A stretch of DNA of 64,000 nucleotides from Thalassotalea eurytherma (GTDB lineage Bacteria; Pseudomonadota; Gammaproteobacteria; Enterobacterales; Alteromonadaceae). Shown here piece after piece: positions 28,405 through 37,108 of this stretch. The DNA lies in assembly GCF_030161415.1 (NCBI RefSeq), contig NZ_BSSU01000006.1:174365-238364 (forward strand). The letters run 5' to 3'. The position numbers were made by a program, and so were the translations under genes. The first letter of the stretch is position 1; each line of letters begins with the position of its first letter. The notes beneath the pieces are model-generated. The model saw nothing but the letters and a program-made list of their open reading frames with translations, searched no databases and was not told where the DNA came from.

Positions 28405-28976
28405 GGTGCTGACACCTCGGAATGTTGTCTACTGATCACCGCTAAACGCAGTAACTCAGCACTTATTTTAATATCAGCTTCCTCAAGTTTATCTAAGCAA
28501 ACTTCGAACCTAATTTTTTGATTTTCATTAAAAAAATTAATCATGCCACCTTCGCTAATAAACCCTTTGGTATTGCTAACCAGTAAAACCGAAAGTTGAT
28601 GTATATCGCGGTGAGCAATTGCCTCTTTAGCTTTACTTTGACTAACAAAGGCAACTTGACAGTGCGCTAGTTGTTGAGCGTTTTCTAAATAGGTAACATG
28701 CAAACGTTGGCCTAGTCGATTATTAGGTTTGGCTTTAACCATGCTTTTGATAAAGCTATCAAAGCTTACCTCACCGAATAAACAAACATTAATTTGTGAT
28801 AGCGGCTCGCCGGGCCATACCGTGTAACCAGTGAAATGCATTAAGAATGCCGCCATGACCTTTTCACTCTCTTTTGCTTGGTCCATTGCATTTGAAAAAT
28901 TCGCAACGCTTAGCAAAGTAATCAGTAAAACTGCCAGTCGAACTTTTGCCTTTAATTGTAAATAATATTTTGTCAT
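28401..28976 (-). CDS. YfiR-like (DUF4154) periplasmic regulator
   Basis: A 191-residue secreted protein: from ATG 28976 it has a good signal peptide (LAVLLITLLSVANFSNA). An earlier ATG at 29000 would overlap the upstream gene. The mature part EKVMAAFLMHFTGYTVWP, INVCLFGEVSFDSFI, LAHCQVAFVSQS, VLLVSNTKGFISEGGMINFF and IRFEVCL.K..EADIKISAELLRLAVI are typical of the YfiR/DUF4154 family. In Pseudomonas YfiR binds the periplasmic domain of the diguanylate cyclase YfiN and keeps it inactive. Here it lies between an outer-membrane barrel gene (five-base gap) and a membrane GGDEF-EAL gene (ATGA overlap). Confidence 0.9.
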   Translation of the reverse strand: MTKYYLQLKAKVRLAVLLITLLSVANFSNAMDQAKESEKVMAAFLMHFTGYTVWPGEPLSQINVCLFGEVSFDSFIKSMVKAKPNNRLGQRLHVTYLENAQQLAHCQVAFVSQSKAKEAIAHRDIHQLSVLLVSNTKGFISEGGMINFFNENQKIRFEVCLDKLEEADIKISAELLRLAVISRQHSEVSAP

Positions 28977-28981
28977 TAAAG

Positions 28982-30034
28982 TTAAAACTGTTGATGCCAT
29001 TGAATACTAAAACCTAACTTTTGCTTAGGCTGTACACCATTTAAGTCATGGTATACAGGCAGCGTAACTTCAATGTTTGCTTGTTGATCTCCTAGGTAAG
29101 CCAGTAGATTTGCCGATAAATTAATTTGTTGCCCACCGTAATTACTTGGATCTGTAATACCGGCAGGATAAGGGAAGTTACCAGGAACCGTAATTTCATC
29201 GTCTTGGCCGGAAATTTCTCCCCAGTTAATATACGTGACTTTAATTGTTGGTTCAAAGGTCAACCAACCTTCATATTTTGCCCAAGCCGTGGCAGCAAAT
29301 TTATTGCCTAAACGATAGTTTCTGTCATTTTCGATAAATCGAAATTTCGCGTATAGGTTTACCCCTGCAGAATAGTTTTCATTGGATCTTGAAAAATTAA
29401 CCCCTAACGGAATATCAAACGTGCCAGACCCCAATTGCATTGTATAAGGCAATTGCTGATCGCCTTCAGCTCTGGGTGTATCACCTTTTTCATCGATAGA
29501 GCCTGTTGGCATGCTTAACCCGAGTGCAATCGAGATTTTTTGATTTGCGTTGTGGTGAACTAATCGTTGATAATTAATGGCTATATCGCCTAAACCGCTG
29601 CTTGCTATATTGAATTCATCGTAGCCCGGGACAATACTCAAGTGATCAGTATTTTGCTCTATGTAGGGTAAACTTATGCTAGCGCTACTTTTTTCGTCTA
29701 TACCAATTGATAAATTTATAACAAGGGTTTGCCGTTCAATAACAGTTGGCAACACGGGATAATTTTTATCGGTACGTGGCTCAGGTGGTTGAAAAAGTAC
29801 ATCGTCATAACTTAGCGATTCGGTACCCGACTTGTAGCCATCAAGCACTTCTCGTTTAAATAACACGCCTGCTTGGAAACCATAATCTTGATTATTGTCG
29901 TCAACAGATAAAGCATAAAGCTCCTGCAAACTAAGATCTACCATTTCTGCCGGTGTATTAGCATAAGCATTTGATAAAGATAGCATTGGTAATAAAACCA
30001 ACAACAACTGAGCACTATTTAAACTGCGCTTCAT
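28982..30034 (-). CDS. Outer-membrane beta-barrel protein (phenol-degradation MetA-like/transporter family)
   Basis: A 350-residue exported protein: signal peptide to about SLSNAYA, then EMVDLSLQELYALSVDD, a short segment like the N-terminal extension of some TonB receptors, then a long series of amphipathic beta strands with aromatic ends (INLSIGIDEKSSASISLPYIEQ, ISIALGLSMPTGS, FSIQWHQQF at the C-terminus). The final Phe after alternating residues is the barrel-assembly signal. I judge it a 12-16-strand barrel of the MetA-pathway/transporter type. It is the first gene of the YfiR and GGDEF-EAL operon, where YfiBNR has the OmpA-like YfiB. Its ligand is unknown. Confidence 0.78.
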   Translation of the reverse strand: MKRSLNSAQLLLVLLPMLSLSNAYANTPAEMVDLSLQELYALSVDDNNQDYGFQAGVLFKREVLDGYKSGTESLSYDDVLFQPPEPRTDKNYPVLPTVIERQTLVINLSIGIDEKSSASISLPYIEQNTDHLSIVPGYDEFNIASSGLGDIAINYQRLVHHNANQKISIALGLSMPTGSIDEKGDTPRAEGDQQLPYTMQLGSGTFDIPLGVNFSRSNENYSAGVNLYAKFRFIENDRNYRLGNKFAATAWAKYEGWLTFEPTIKVTYINWGEISGQDDEITVPGNFPYPAGITDPSNYGGQQINLSANLLAYLGDQQANIEVTLPVYHDLNGVQPKQKLGFSIQWHQQF

Positions 30035-30210
30035 AAGTACAACCCATAAATTTGAAGACTACCGCAACACTCAAAATCAGTGTTTACGAGGCCGGGATTC
30101 TACTTTTTTTTACAATCAATTGCAAAAACATTCAATTTGATTACACATTTTATCGTTTAAACATTGAACAATTAACACGTCATAAACGAGCTATTTACAC
30201 CAGTAAATAA

Positions 30211-30239
30211 TTTACAAAAAAGCGTAAACTGCCTATAAT
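30211..30239 (+). promoter_or_regulatory. Sigma70 promoter of trhO
   Basis: TTTACA (30211-30216), 17 bases, TATAAT (30234-30239), followed by a leader of about 67 bases and AGGAAA before the trhO ATG. The -10 is perfect and the -35 matches five of six. Confidence 0.8.
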
Positions 30240-30313
30240 GCACGCCGCCCGAAAAATGGTCGTTAGTCACTCATGCTCTGAATTTACGTTTCAGCTCGCT
30301 ATAGGAAAATTTA

Positions 30314-31300
30314 ATGTCAAATTATGTTATTTGTGCAATGTATAAGTTTGTTGCACTTAATGATTACCAAGAAGTTCGCCAGCCATTGTTAAGCACAATG
30401 GAATCTTTAGATATCTGTGGCACATTGTTACTTGCCAAAGAAGGTCTAAATGGCACGGTTGCAGGCTCAAGAGAGTCTATTGACCAGTTACTAGCATACC
30501 TGCAAAAAGATGAACGCTTTACTGGGTTGTCTCACAAAGAATCATTTGCAGAAGAAAAGCCTTTCAAACGTTGTAAAGTAAAGCTTAAAAAAGAAATCGT
30601 TACCATGGGTGTTGAAGGTATTGATCCTCGCCATGTTGTTGGTACCTATGTAAAACCACAAGATTGGAATGCACTCATTTCAGATCCTGATGTAGTGCTT
30701 GTTGATACTCGTAACGACTACGAAGTCGATATCGGTACCTTTGAATATGCCGTTGATCCTAAAACCAAAACGTTTCGAGAGTTTCCTGACTATGTAAAAG
30801 AGAATATGGATCCAAAAAAGCAGAAAAAAGTCGCTATGTTCTGCACGGGTGGTATTCGCTGCGAAAAATCAACAGCCTATATGAAAGAGCAAGGCTTTGA
30901 AGAGGTTTACCATTTGGAAGGTGGTATTTTAAAATATCTTGAAGACGTGCCAAAAGAAGACAGCTTGTGGAAAGGTGAATGTTTTGTTTTTGACGACAGA
31001 GTCACCGTTGACCACGATTTGAATGCTGGTAACTATGATCAATGCCACGCTTGTCGAATGCCTATTCTTGAAGAAGACAAGCAGCATCAACACTACCAAA
31101 AAGGTGTTAGTTGTCATCACTGTTTTGACAAAGTTACTGATGAGCAACGTGCTCGATACGCAGAGCGTGAGAAACAAATGGAATTAGCAAAAGCTCGCGG
31201 TGAGTCGCATATCGGTAGTGAAGCAGCACAAGTGATTGCTAAACGCAAAGCAGATAAAGAAGCTCGATTAAAGGCCCAGCAACTAGCACAGGCTAAATAG
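30314..31300 (+). CDS. trhO: tRNA uridine(34) hydroxylase (rhodanese family)
   Basis: Oxygen-dependent hydroxylation of U34 in tRNA, the first step to cmo5U/mo5U. 328 residues. An N-terminal acylphosphatase-like part ([17 protein letters not shown]), rhodanese domain with the active cysteine in [13 protein letters not shown], and a C-terminal cysteine cluster (CHACRMPI...VSCHHCFD). The lysine/alanine-rich tail from about residue 280 is usual. Own promoter (30211) and a very strong terminator (31324) make it a single-gene unit. Confidence 0.96.
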   Translation: MSNYVICAMYKFVALNDYQEVRQPLLSTMESLDICGTLLLAKEGLNGTVAGSRESIDQLLAYLQKDERFTGLSHKESFAEEKPFKRCKVKLKKEIVTMGVEGIDPRHVVGTYVKPQDWNALISDPDVVLVDTRNDYEVDIGTFEYAVDPKTKTFREFPDYVKENMDPKKQKKVAMFCTGGIRCEKSTAYMKEQGFEEVYHLEGGILKYLEDVPKEDSLWKGECFVFDDRVTVDHDLNAGNYDQCHACRMPILEEDKQHQHYQKGVSCHHCFDKVTDEQRARYAEREKQMELAKARGESHIGSEAAQVIAKRKADKEARLKAQQLAQAK

Positions 31301-31323
31301 CATTCGGTTTTTGTTTTAGATAG

Positions 31324-31357
31324 AAAAAGCTTCACATTGGTTAATGTGAAGCTTTTT
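31324..31357. terminator. Bidirectional terminator after trhO
   Basis: A 15-base-pair perfect stem: AAAAAGCTTCACATT (31324-31338) with AATGTGAAGCTTTTT (31343-31357), four-base loop; works on both strands. Confidence 0.92.
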
Positions 31358-31385
31358 AGTTTTACCAATTACGTATAACAAATAA

Positions 31386-32375
31386 TTAGTCTTCAATACC
31401 AACTTGGCGACCAATATTTAGCACTAGACGGTCATCGTCTTTTAACCGAATGACCAAACAGTAAATGGTTTGTTTGCAGGATCAGTATCTGCAGATAATA
31501 CAGATTAAACAGGAACAAAGGCATACTCGTTTAACCCTCCAAGTACTTGGCCTAAATCGATTTTAACGTTTGTTGTCATGCCCGACACAACGTTGGCACC
31601 TTTTGGGTTGTCCATTGTTAACGTGACATTATATGAACGTGATTTAGGATTTGATGTTTGCTCCATTTCTATAAATATTGCACTATAAACTTGATCTTTA
31701 TGTGTAGAAGATGAAGTAAAAGTTACAGCGGGCTTGTATAGAGCAGCCTCTGCATTAAGATGGCTTAACATAGACTCAGGTTATTGGAAGGAAACATCAA
31801 TAACGTTTTGAGATAGGATGCTCACTACTGCTATAGTTGCAGCTAACAAATTAGCAATCATTTCACGATGCACTTCTGAAATAATGCCATCATATGGCGC
31901 TTTCAACACAGTATATTTCAAGTTATTTTATGCTGTTGTTAACGACGCTCTAGATAATTCTAATTGGGCCTCTACCATGACGTAATTGGCTTGAAAGGGT
32001 CGCTCAGGATTCCACCTACGCTCTTGACGTTCAAAAAGTTTTTGCGCTAAATCGAAAGCGGCTTGTGCTTCGTTAATTTTGCAGTCTGTCGGGTCGATAC
32101 GTGCAATGCCGCCCCTTTTGAACCGTTGTGCGCTACCATGTTTACTTCAACACACTATCCACCGACACAAAATGCTAGGTTGGATTCATCTTGAGGAGCT
32201 ACTAGCGCGGGGAAGTTTTTGATATATGGGCGAGAAACTGAAGTGACAGCAAAGAATTCAACGGGCCGCACAATTTTTTGCGCGCGTTCTTGTATTGCTT
32301 GACCGCATCCTACTAGGGACTGTTGATCTCTCATTTTAGCCTGCCAAATGCTTTTAAAAATAGTGTTAACGACAT
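31386..32375 (-). pseudogene. Decayed RND efflux periplasmic adaptor (HlyD/AcrA family)
   Basis: Read across frames the minus strand gives an almost complete adaptor: a likely start at 32375 (MSLTLFLKAFGRLK), frameshift to LVGCGQAIQERAQKIVRPVEF (lipobox LVGC), NFPALVAPQDESNLAF, TAG, frameshift, RIDP.DCKINEAQAAFDLAQ, an alpha-hairpin part with a TAA, then VLKAPYDGIIS (barrel-sandwich motif), another TAA, YKPAVTFTSSS...NVVSGMTTNVKID, VPV, TAA, a last frameshift and LVLNIGRQVGIED to the original stop at 31386. At least four in-frame stops and three shifts. No matching RND pump gene lies beside it, so the whole efflux operon is probably lost. Too many lesions for sequencing error. Confidence 0.88.
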
Positions 32376-32529
32376 AAGGATAGGCCTATAAACGCATTCA
32401 TTGGAATCCATCTAGGTAAAACATGTTATTTTTGTAGGTGTAAAGTTAGCAGATTTATTGCTGTAACAAAGGGAACAAGAAGTAGGTAGTACATGATACA
32501 TATGAAAATGTTACAAGATATGGCAACAA

Positions 32530-32558
32530 CTCAAGGTTAAAACAACGCTAACCTTGAG
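32530..32558 (-). terminator. Hairpin downstream of the DUF3012 gene
   Basis: CTCAAGGTTA (32530-32539) pairs perfectly with TAACCTTGAG (32549-32558). It lies 26 bases past the stop of the minus-strand DUF3012 gene, without a clear U-run. Probable terminator; low certainty. Confidence 0.45.
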
Positions 32559-32583
32559 GTAACACACGAACTCCAGGGCACTA

Positions 32584-32742
32584 TTAATTGAATACACAGT
32601 GTTTCGTGTAGTCACTCGCTTCATTAGCGGTCCACTCACCTTTAGGCTTTTCGTCCATCATTTTACACCACTTTTCGCTGCCAACTTCAGGGGTACAACT
32701 CATGATAAAACACACTAAAACTAAGCTAATTACCTTTTTCAT
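32584..32742 (-). CDS. DUF3012 small lipoprotein
   Basis: A 52-residue lipoprotein. From ATG 32742 it has MKKVISLVLVCFIMSC with the lipobox Cys, then TPEVGSEKWCKMMDEKPKGEWTA and NEASDYTKHC, the DUF3012 pattern with two conserved cysteines. A longer reading from 32790 would put 16 residues before the signal peptide and is unlikely. The function of the family is unknown; it lies alone between a pseudogene and the SDF-fusion gene. Confidence 0.8.
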   Translation of the reverse strand: MKKVISLVLVCFIMSCTPEVGSEKWCKMMDEKPKGEWTANEASDYTKHCVFN

Positions 32743-32895
32743 GTTCAATTCCTTTAACTTTGGTTGACTTCTGTTAACGTAAGATAACATATTGACTGCG
32801 ATTATTTGAACTTTTCACCTATACTGAAAAATAATATTAAATAGTCACAAACATTATTCCTAACGCTTTGAACTTTATAAATTTATAGAAAAAAT

Positions 32896-35004
32896 ATGAA
32901 ACGTATTCCGTTAGCTTTCCAAATTATCATAGCAATTGTCCTTGGTTTAGTCGTTGGCATTAAAATCCAAGTACTGCCTGATTTTGTTGACCAAATTGCC
33001 AATGCTTTTTTATCGTTACTTCAATTAACTGCTGTTCCCTATATTGCTTTATCCATCATTATTGGTGTTAGCCAACTCAATGAAAAAGAAGCCAAATGGG
33101 CAATAAAGCCAGTGCTGTTTTCAGTATTATTAATTGCCAGTATCGCTATGCTCTTTATTTTTAGTGCGCCACTTGCTTTTCCAAATTGGCAAAATGCTGA
33201 ATTCTATAGTGCAAACACCATCAGTATTCCTGCTCAGCAGTCTTTACTCTCACTTTTTATTGTCAAAAATCCGTTTACAGCCTTTGCCGACGGTAATATC
33301 CCCGGCGTTGTTTTTTTTAGTTTTATATTAGGTGTAGGACTTATTTCTGTACCAAACTCAGTGTCGTTGATGACGAATTTAGCGCAAATACAAGCAAGTA
33401 TTGCCTATATTAACAAGTTGGTGATGACTTGGTCGCCAGTGGGTATATTTTGTATTGCGATTAGAGCCGTAATCAGTATTGAAGCAAGCACGATAGACGG
33501 CCTAATTGTTTACCTGCTGACGTCACTTTTGCTGGTTATTATTTTGAGTTGGGTTGTACTCCCTGTTGTCATATCAATGCTAACGCCATTTAGCTATCAA
33601 CAAATAATCAAAGCAACACGCTCTTCTATGGTTGCAGCCTTTGCTACAGGTAGTTTCTTACTTGTAATCCCTAACCTTGTTGAAAAATCTAAAGAGCTGT
33701 TTCAAGACAAACAACTTGGCAATAGAAAAGTCGATAAAATACCTGAAATCATTATTCCAATTACGTTTAGTTTCCCGGTCAGTGGCAAGTTGCTCGCTTT
33801 GCTTTTTCCTGTCTTTGCCGCCTGGTTTTCTGGCGCTAACGTTGATATCAACGCATACCTTAATTTAATCGTGCAAGGATTACCTCAACTCTTCTCTTCT
33901 ACCACCGTAGCAATGCCGAAATTATTAGAGTTATTCAATGTTTCTTCGTCAATGTTTGAGCTCTTCTTGGTAGCTGAAAACCTAATCAACAGCAAGTTGG
34001 TATCAATGCTATCAGTAATGACTGCCTTTTGTTTAGTATTACTGATCAGCTCTATTGCGGTCAAAAAGGTTAGATTAAACACAAGCAGACTGATACGCGC
34101 TGGCATTTTACTGCCGGCACTAAGTATTTCATTATTTTTGGTTTTGCGTTTTTCGCTTAGTACCATTGATCATCAATATCAGGGTTACGATAGGTTTATT
34201 GACCGTGCCCTAGTATTTAAACAGGTTGAACATCGCGTACTGGCAGAGCCAGATTTTAATTTATACGTTGATGATGAGGTGCCTGTACTTACTCGAATAA
34301 ATGAACGAGGTTTTATTAGGGTCGGTTATTTTAGAGATGACTTACCTTATGCATTTCATAATAAGTCTGGTGATTTGGTAGGTTTTGATATCGCGATAAT
34401 GCATCACATAGCAAGTGATTTAGGTGTCGAAATTGAGTTCGTGAGAATTTTTAGAGACGACGCTAAAGCCCTGCTCGATTCTGGTTATCTAGACATCACC
34501 ACAGGTATTCCAGTGATTCCTGACAATATGGAAAACTATGCGTTATCCATCCCATACAGCGAACAAACGATTTCTTTTATTGTGAAAGATGAACGTCGAA
34601 GAGAATTTACTCAGTGGTCAACAATTTTAAATAGAGAAGACTTAATTATTGGGGTACCAGAAACGTTCTTCTACAAAGACGCTATCACGCAATACTTTAC
34701 CAAAGGTAAAGCATGGGAGATTTCTACACCTAGGTTGTTTTTCAAAGAAAAATACCAGCATATTGACGGCATGTTATTCGGTGCGCCGTCGGCATCAGGA
34801 TGGAATCTTTTATACCCTGAATATACCGTTGTAGTGCCAAAACCACGAATAGCACCACTGAGCTTATCCTTTGCATTAAACAGCCATGACCAACAATTTG
34901 AGCTGTATATGCGTAATTGGATTTTGATGAAACAAAAAAACTACACCATTGAGAAGCTTTTTGATTATTGGATTGCCGGTCAACCGCCGAGAAATAAATT
35001 ATAG
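32896..35004 (+). CDS. SDF (glutamate/dicarboxylate symporter)-like membrane protein fused to a periplasmic solute-binding domain
   Basis: A 702-residue protein in two parts. Residues about 1-395 form a membrane core resembling the DAACS/SDF family: opening IPLAFQIIIAIVLGLVVGI, AVPYIALSIIIGVSQL, PGVVFFSFILGVGLISVP. Key SDF motifs are changed: the serine-rich hairpin reads AFATGSFLLVIP, and the TM7 NMDGT sodium motif is replaced by ITFSFPVSGKLLAL. After a positive stretch (KKVRLNTSRLIR) an extra helix at about 397-418 leads out to a type 3 solute-binding domain (about 467-690): RINERGFIRVGYFRDDLPYAFHN.SGDLVGFDIAIMHHIASDLG. It may be a transporter with a tethered receptor, or a ligand sensor. 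Single gene; function not established. Confidence 0.85.
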   Translation: MKRIPLAFQIIIAIVLGLVVGIKIQVLPDFVDQIANAFLSLLQLTAVPYIALSIIIGVSQLNEKEAKWAIKPVLFSVLLIASIAMLFIFSAPLAFPNWQNAEFYSANTISIPAQQSLLSLFIVKNPFTAFADGNIPGVVFFSFILGVGLISVPNSVSLMTNLAQIQASIAYINKLVMTWSPVGIFCIAIRAVISIEASTIDGLIVYLLTSLLLVIILSWVVLPVVISMLTPFSYQQIIKATRSSMVAAFATGSFLLVIPNLVEKSKELFQDKQLGNRKVDKIPEIIIPITFSFPVSGKLLALLFPVFAAWFSGANVDINAYLNLIVQGLPQLFSSTTVAMPKLLELFNVSSSMFELFLVAENLINSKLVSMLSVMTAFCLVLLISSIAVKKVRLNTSRLIRAGILLPALSISLFLVLRFSLSTIDHQYQGYDRFIDRALVFKQVEHRVLAEPDFNLYVDDEVPVLTRINERGFIRVGYFRDDLPYAFHNKSGDLVGFDIAIMHHIASDLGVEIEFVRIFRDDAKALLDSGYLDITTGIPVIPDNMENYALSIPYSEQTISFIVKDERRREFTQWSTILNREDLIIGVPETFFYKDAITQYFTKGKAWEISTPRLFFKEKYQHIDGMLFGAPSASGWNLLYPEYTVVVPKPRIAPLSLSFALNSHDQQFELYMRNWILMKQKNYTIEKLFDYWIAGQPPRNKL

Positions 35005-35084
35005 AGAAGATGGTTTGCTAACGTGGCATTTAACTCACTGATTAGCGTAGAATAACAACATTATATAATTTTGATTATTGCCAT

Positions 35085-35468
35085 ATGATTTACATAAAAC
35101 GACTGTCAGTGTTCGCTAGTTTACTTTTCGTTGGTTGCTCGAGTAATTACGAGTTTTCAAGCAATTTAGATAAAGAGAACTTCGATAATTATTTTGCGGT
35201 AGGCAAAGTGAAAACATATGCCTCAGCCAACGAATTGCCAGAAGATAACGAATTAGTTGGCATATTTGAAGGCGCTTCTTGTCAGGAAAAAGCTCACTTA
35301 GCTGAGCCAGATGAGATTGATGCAAAAAACATGGCTAAACGAAAAGCACATGCGCTTGATGCAAATGCCATCATATTTTCAGAGTGTGTAACGGTTGAAT
35401 CAACAGCCTGTGTCAAAGAATTATTGTGCTATGGTAAAGCCTACAAAGTGATTGTAAATGACAACTAG
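35085..35468 (+). CDS. rcsF: Outer-membrane lipoprotein RcsF
   Basis: A 127-residue lipoprotein (lipobox LLFVGC-SSN). The second half has the four cysteines of RcsF in order: GASCQE, FSECV, STACV, LLCYG, which form the two non-consecutive disulfides of the folded domain; the ARKRA.ALDANAI-type helix is also seen (AKRKAHALDANAIIF). In enterobacteria RcsF senses envelope damage and signals to the Rcs phosphorelay through IgaA. The gene overlaps trmO by 11 bases; rcsF-trmO adjacency is the same in E. coli, which supports the call. Whether this organism has RcsCDB is not visible here. Confidence 0.9.
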   Translation: MIYIKRLSVFASLLFVGCSSNYEFSSNLDKENFDNYFAVGKVKTYASANELPEDNELVGIFEGASCQEKAHLAEPDEIDAKNMAKRKAHALDANAIIFSECVTVESTACVKELLCYGKAYKVIVNDN

Positions 35469-36192
35469 TCAACAAGATAAGCTTGTTATTGAATATATTG
35501 GTAAAGCCCATACCCCCTACCCTGAAAAGTTTGCTATTCCACGTCAACCAGGCATAGTAACAGCAGCTCAAGGCTATATTGAATTGTTTGATCAGCAACA
35601 TGCTACGCAAATGCTAAACGGTATTGAGCAATATAGTCATTTATGGGTGTTGTTTGGATTTCATGCAACCCAGCAACAAGGTTGGAAGCCAATGGTTAGG
35701 CCGCCGCGTTTAGGTGGTAATAAAAAGATGGGCGTACTAGCTACTCGCTCGACCTTTAGACCGAACCCAATTGGCATGTCAGTCGTTAAGTTTTTAAAAA
35801 CTGACAACATTAACAACAAGACAGTTATCCGTATTCAAGGGATGGATTTACTCGATCAAACACCGATCATCGATATAAAACCTTACATTCCCTACTCCGA
35901 TGCTGTCACTGACGCAACTAGCGATTTCGCTCAAAGCGTTGGTACAGCGATTCAGGTCAGTTTTAATGATCAAGCTCAATCACAACTTAGCTTATTTGAT
36001 AATCATTACCCAGATCTATCATTGCTGATTAAACAGGTTCTATCGCAAGATCCTAGGCCTGCTTACAAAACTAACCAAGTTGATAATAAACTGTACGGTA
36101 TGGCGTTATTTGATTTAAACATCCAATGGCAAATGACCAACATGAACCATGCAGTAGTTATTAACATAACGAAATCAACGCATGAAAACTAA
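35458..36192 (+). CDS. trmO: tRNA (t6A37-N6)-methyltransferase TrmO
   Basis: Methylates N6-threonylcarbamoyl-A37 of tRNA-Thr. 244 residues. The N-terminal YIGKAHTPY..KFAIPRQPG, HLWVLFGFH, RPPRLGGNKKMGVLATRSTFRPNPIGMS and IDIKPYIPYSDA are the TrmO (YaeB/TsaA) motifs of its all-beta SAM-binding fold. It overlaps rcsF by 11 bases at the start and the EamA gene by 11 bases at the end, so the three are one transcription-translation unit. Confidence 0.95.
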   Translation: MTTSQQDKLVIEYIGKAHTPYPEKFAIPRQPGIVTAAQGYIELFDQQHATQMLNGIEQYSHLWVLFGFHATQQQGWKPMVRPPRLGGNKKMGVLATRSTFRPNPIGMSVVKFLKTDNINNKTVIRIQGMDLLDQTPIIDIKPYIPYSDAVTDATSDFAQSVGTAIQVSFNDQAQSQLSLFDNHYPDLSLLIKQVLSQDPRPAYKTNQVDNKLYGMALFDLNIQWQMTNMNHAVVINITKSTHEN

Positions 36193-37060
36193 CCCTCTGA
36201 TTGAACTTATTCTTCTTGCTGCTATTTGGGGTGCGTCGTTTTTGTTTATGCGTGTCGCCAGCCCGGAATTCGGCCCTGTGCTATTAATGGCGCTTAGAAC
36301 TTTGATCGCCAGCCTAGTTTTGTTACCGTTTCTTTTTCTTAAAAAGCAGCAACATGCGTTATCGGGAAAATACAAAGACGTATTTTTCGTTGGTATGTTT
36401 AATACGGCCATCCCTTTTGTCTTATTTGGCTATGCGACTTTAACACTAAGCGCTGGTGTTACCTCTGTTTTAAATGCAACAACACCTATGTTTGGCGTAC
36501 TCGTCGCTTTTATTTGGTTTAAAGAAAAAACGTCCTTTAATAAAATTGTTGGCCTAGCAGTAGGTTTTATTGGTGTGTATATATTGATGTCAGATAAATC
36601 AGCACACCAACAAAGTGCGGTGATTTTACCGACTTTAGCTGTTTTACTCGCCACGTTTTGTTACGGGTTTGCCGCTAACTTTACTAAAGCTAGGTTGTCA
36701 GGCATTGGTTCACTAGCACTTGCAACAGGTAGTCAGGTATCAGCAACACTTGTTTTAGTGCCGTTAAGCTTTTTCTTTTTACCTAACCAAGCTATTTCAA
36801 TCGAGGCGATTCATTCCGTTATCTTGCTAGGTGTTATTTGTACTGGCTTTGCTTACATTTTGTTTTTCAGGCTCATTGCAGCGTTAGGGCCGAACAACGC
36901 AATAACAGTCACCTATCTCATTCCGGTATTTGGCATGCTTTGGGGTTATCTCTTTTTAAATGAGCAATTAACAACCAACACAATTGTTGGCTCTTTAACG
37001 ATTTTATTGGGTGTAGGGTTAACAACGGGTGTGATAAGTAGAAGAATGTTAAAAAGATAA
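36182..37060 (+). CDS. EamA (DMT) family transporter
   Basis: A 292-residue membrane protein with ten helices in two EamA repeats: IELILLAAIWGASFLFMRVA starts the first, ILPTLAVLLATFCYGFAANFTKA the second; the ending PVFGMLWGYLFLNEQLTTNTIVGSLTILLGVGL is typical. Drug/metabolite transporters of this type export amino acids or other small metabolites; the substrate is unknown. Last gene of the rcsF-trmO-eamA overlap series. Confidence 0.88.
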   Translation: MKTNPLIELILLAAIWGASFLFMRVASPEFGPVLLMALRTLIASLVLLPFLFLKKQQHALSGKYKDVFFVGMFNTAIPFVLFGYATLTLSAGVTSVLNATTPMFGVLVAFIWFKEKTSFNKIVGLAVGFIGVYILMSDKSAHQQSAVILPTLAVLLATFCYGFAANFTKARLSGIGSLALATGSQVSATLVLVPLSFFFLPNQAISIEAIHSVILLGVICTGFAYILFFRLIAALGPNNAITVTYLIPVFGMLWGYLFLNEQLTTNTIVGSLTILLGVGLTTGVISRRMLKR

Positions 37061-37062
37061 AC

Positions 37063-37093
37063 CAGAGTAGCCAACAAATAGTTAGCTACTCTG
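37063..37093. terminator. Hairpin between convergent EamA and amidohydrolase genes
   Basis: CAGAGTAGC (37063-37071) pairs with GCTACTCTG (37085-37093), with AAC/GTT pairs inside. No U-run; probably a bidirectional hairpin for both transcripts. Confidence 0.5.
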
Positions 37094-37108
37094 AGACATC
37101 AGTAATGA

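Noticed and set aside
31505..31771. Independent 88-residue gene inside the RND adaptor region
   Set aside because: It is only the longest surviving open piece of the decayed adaptor; recognisable adaptor sequence continues on both sides in the same or shifted frames.
32490..32540. Tiny plus-strand frame with several Met codons
   Set aside because: Only 15 codons, no Shine-Dalgarno, overlaps a probable terminator hairpin.
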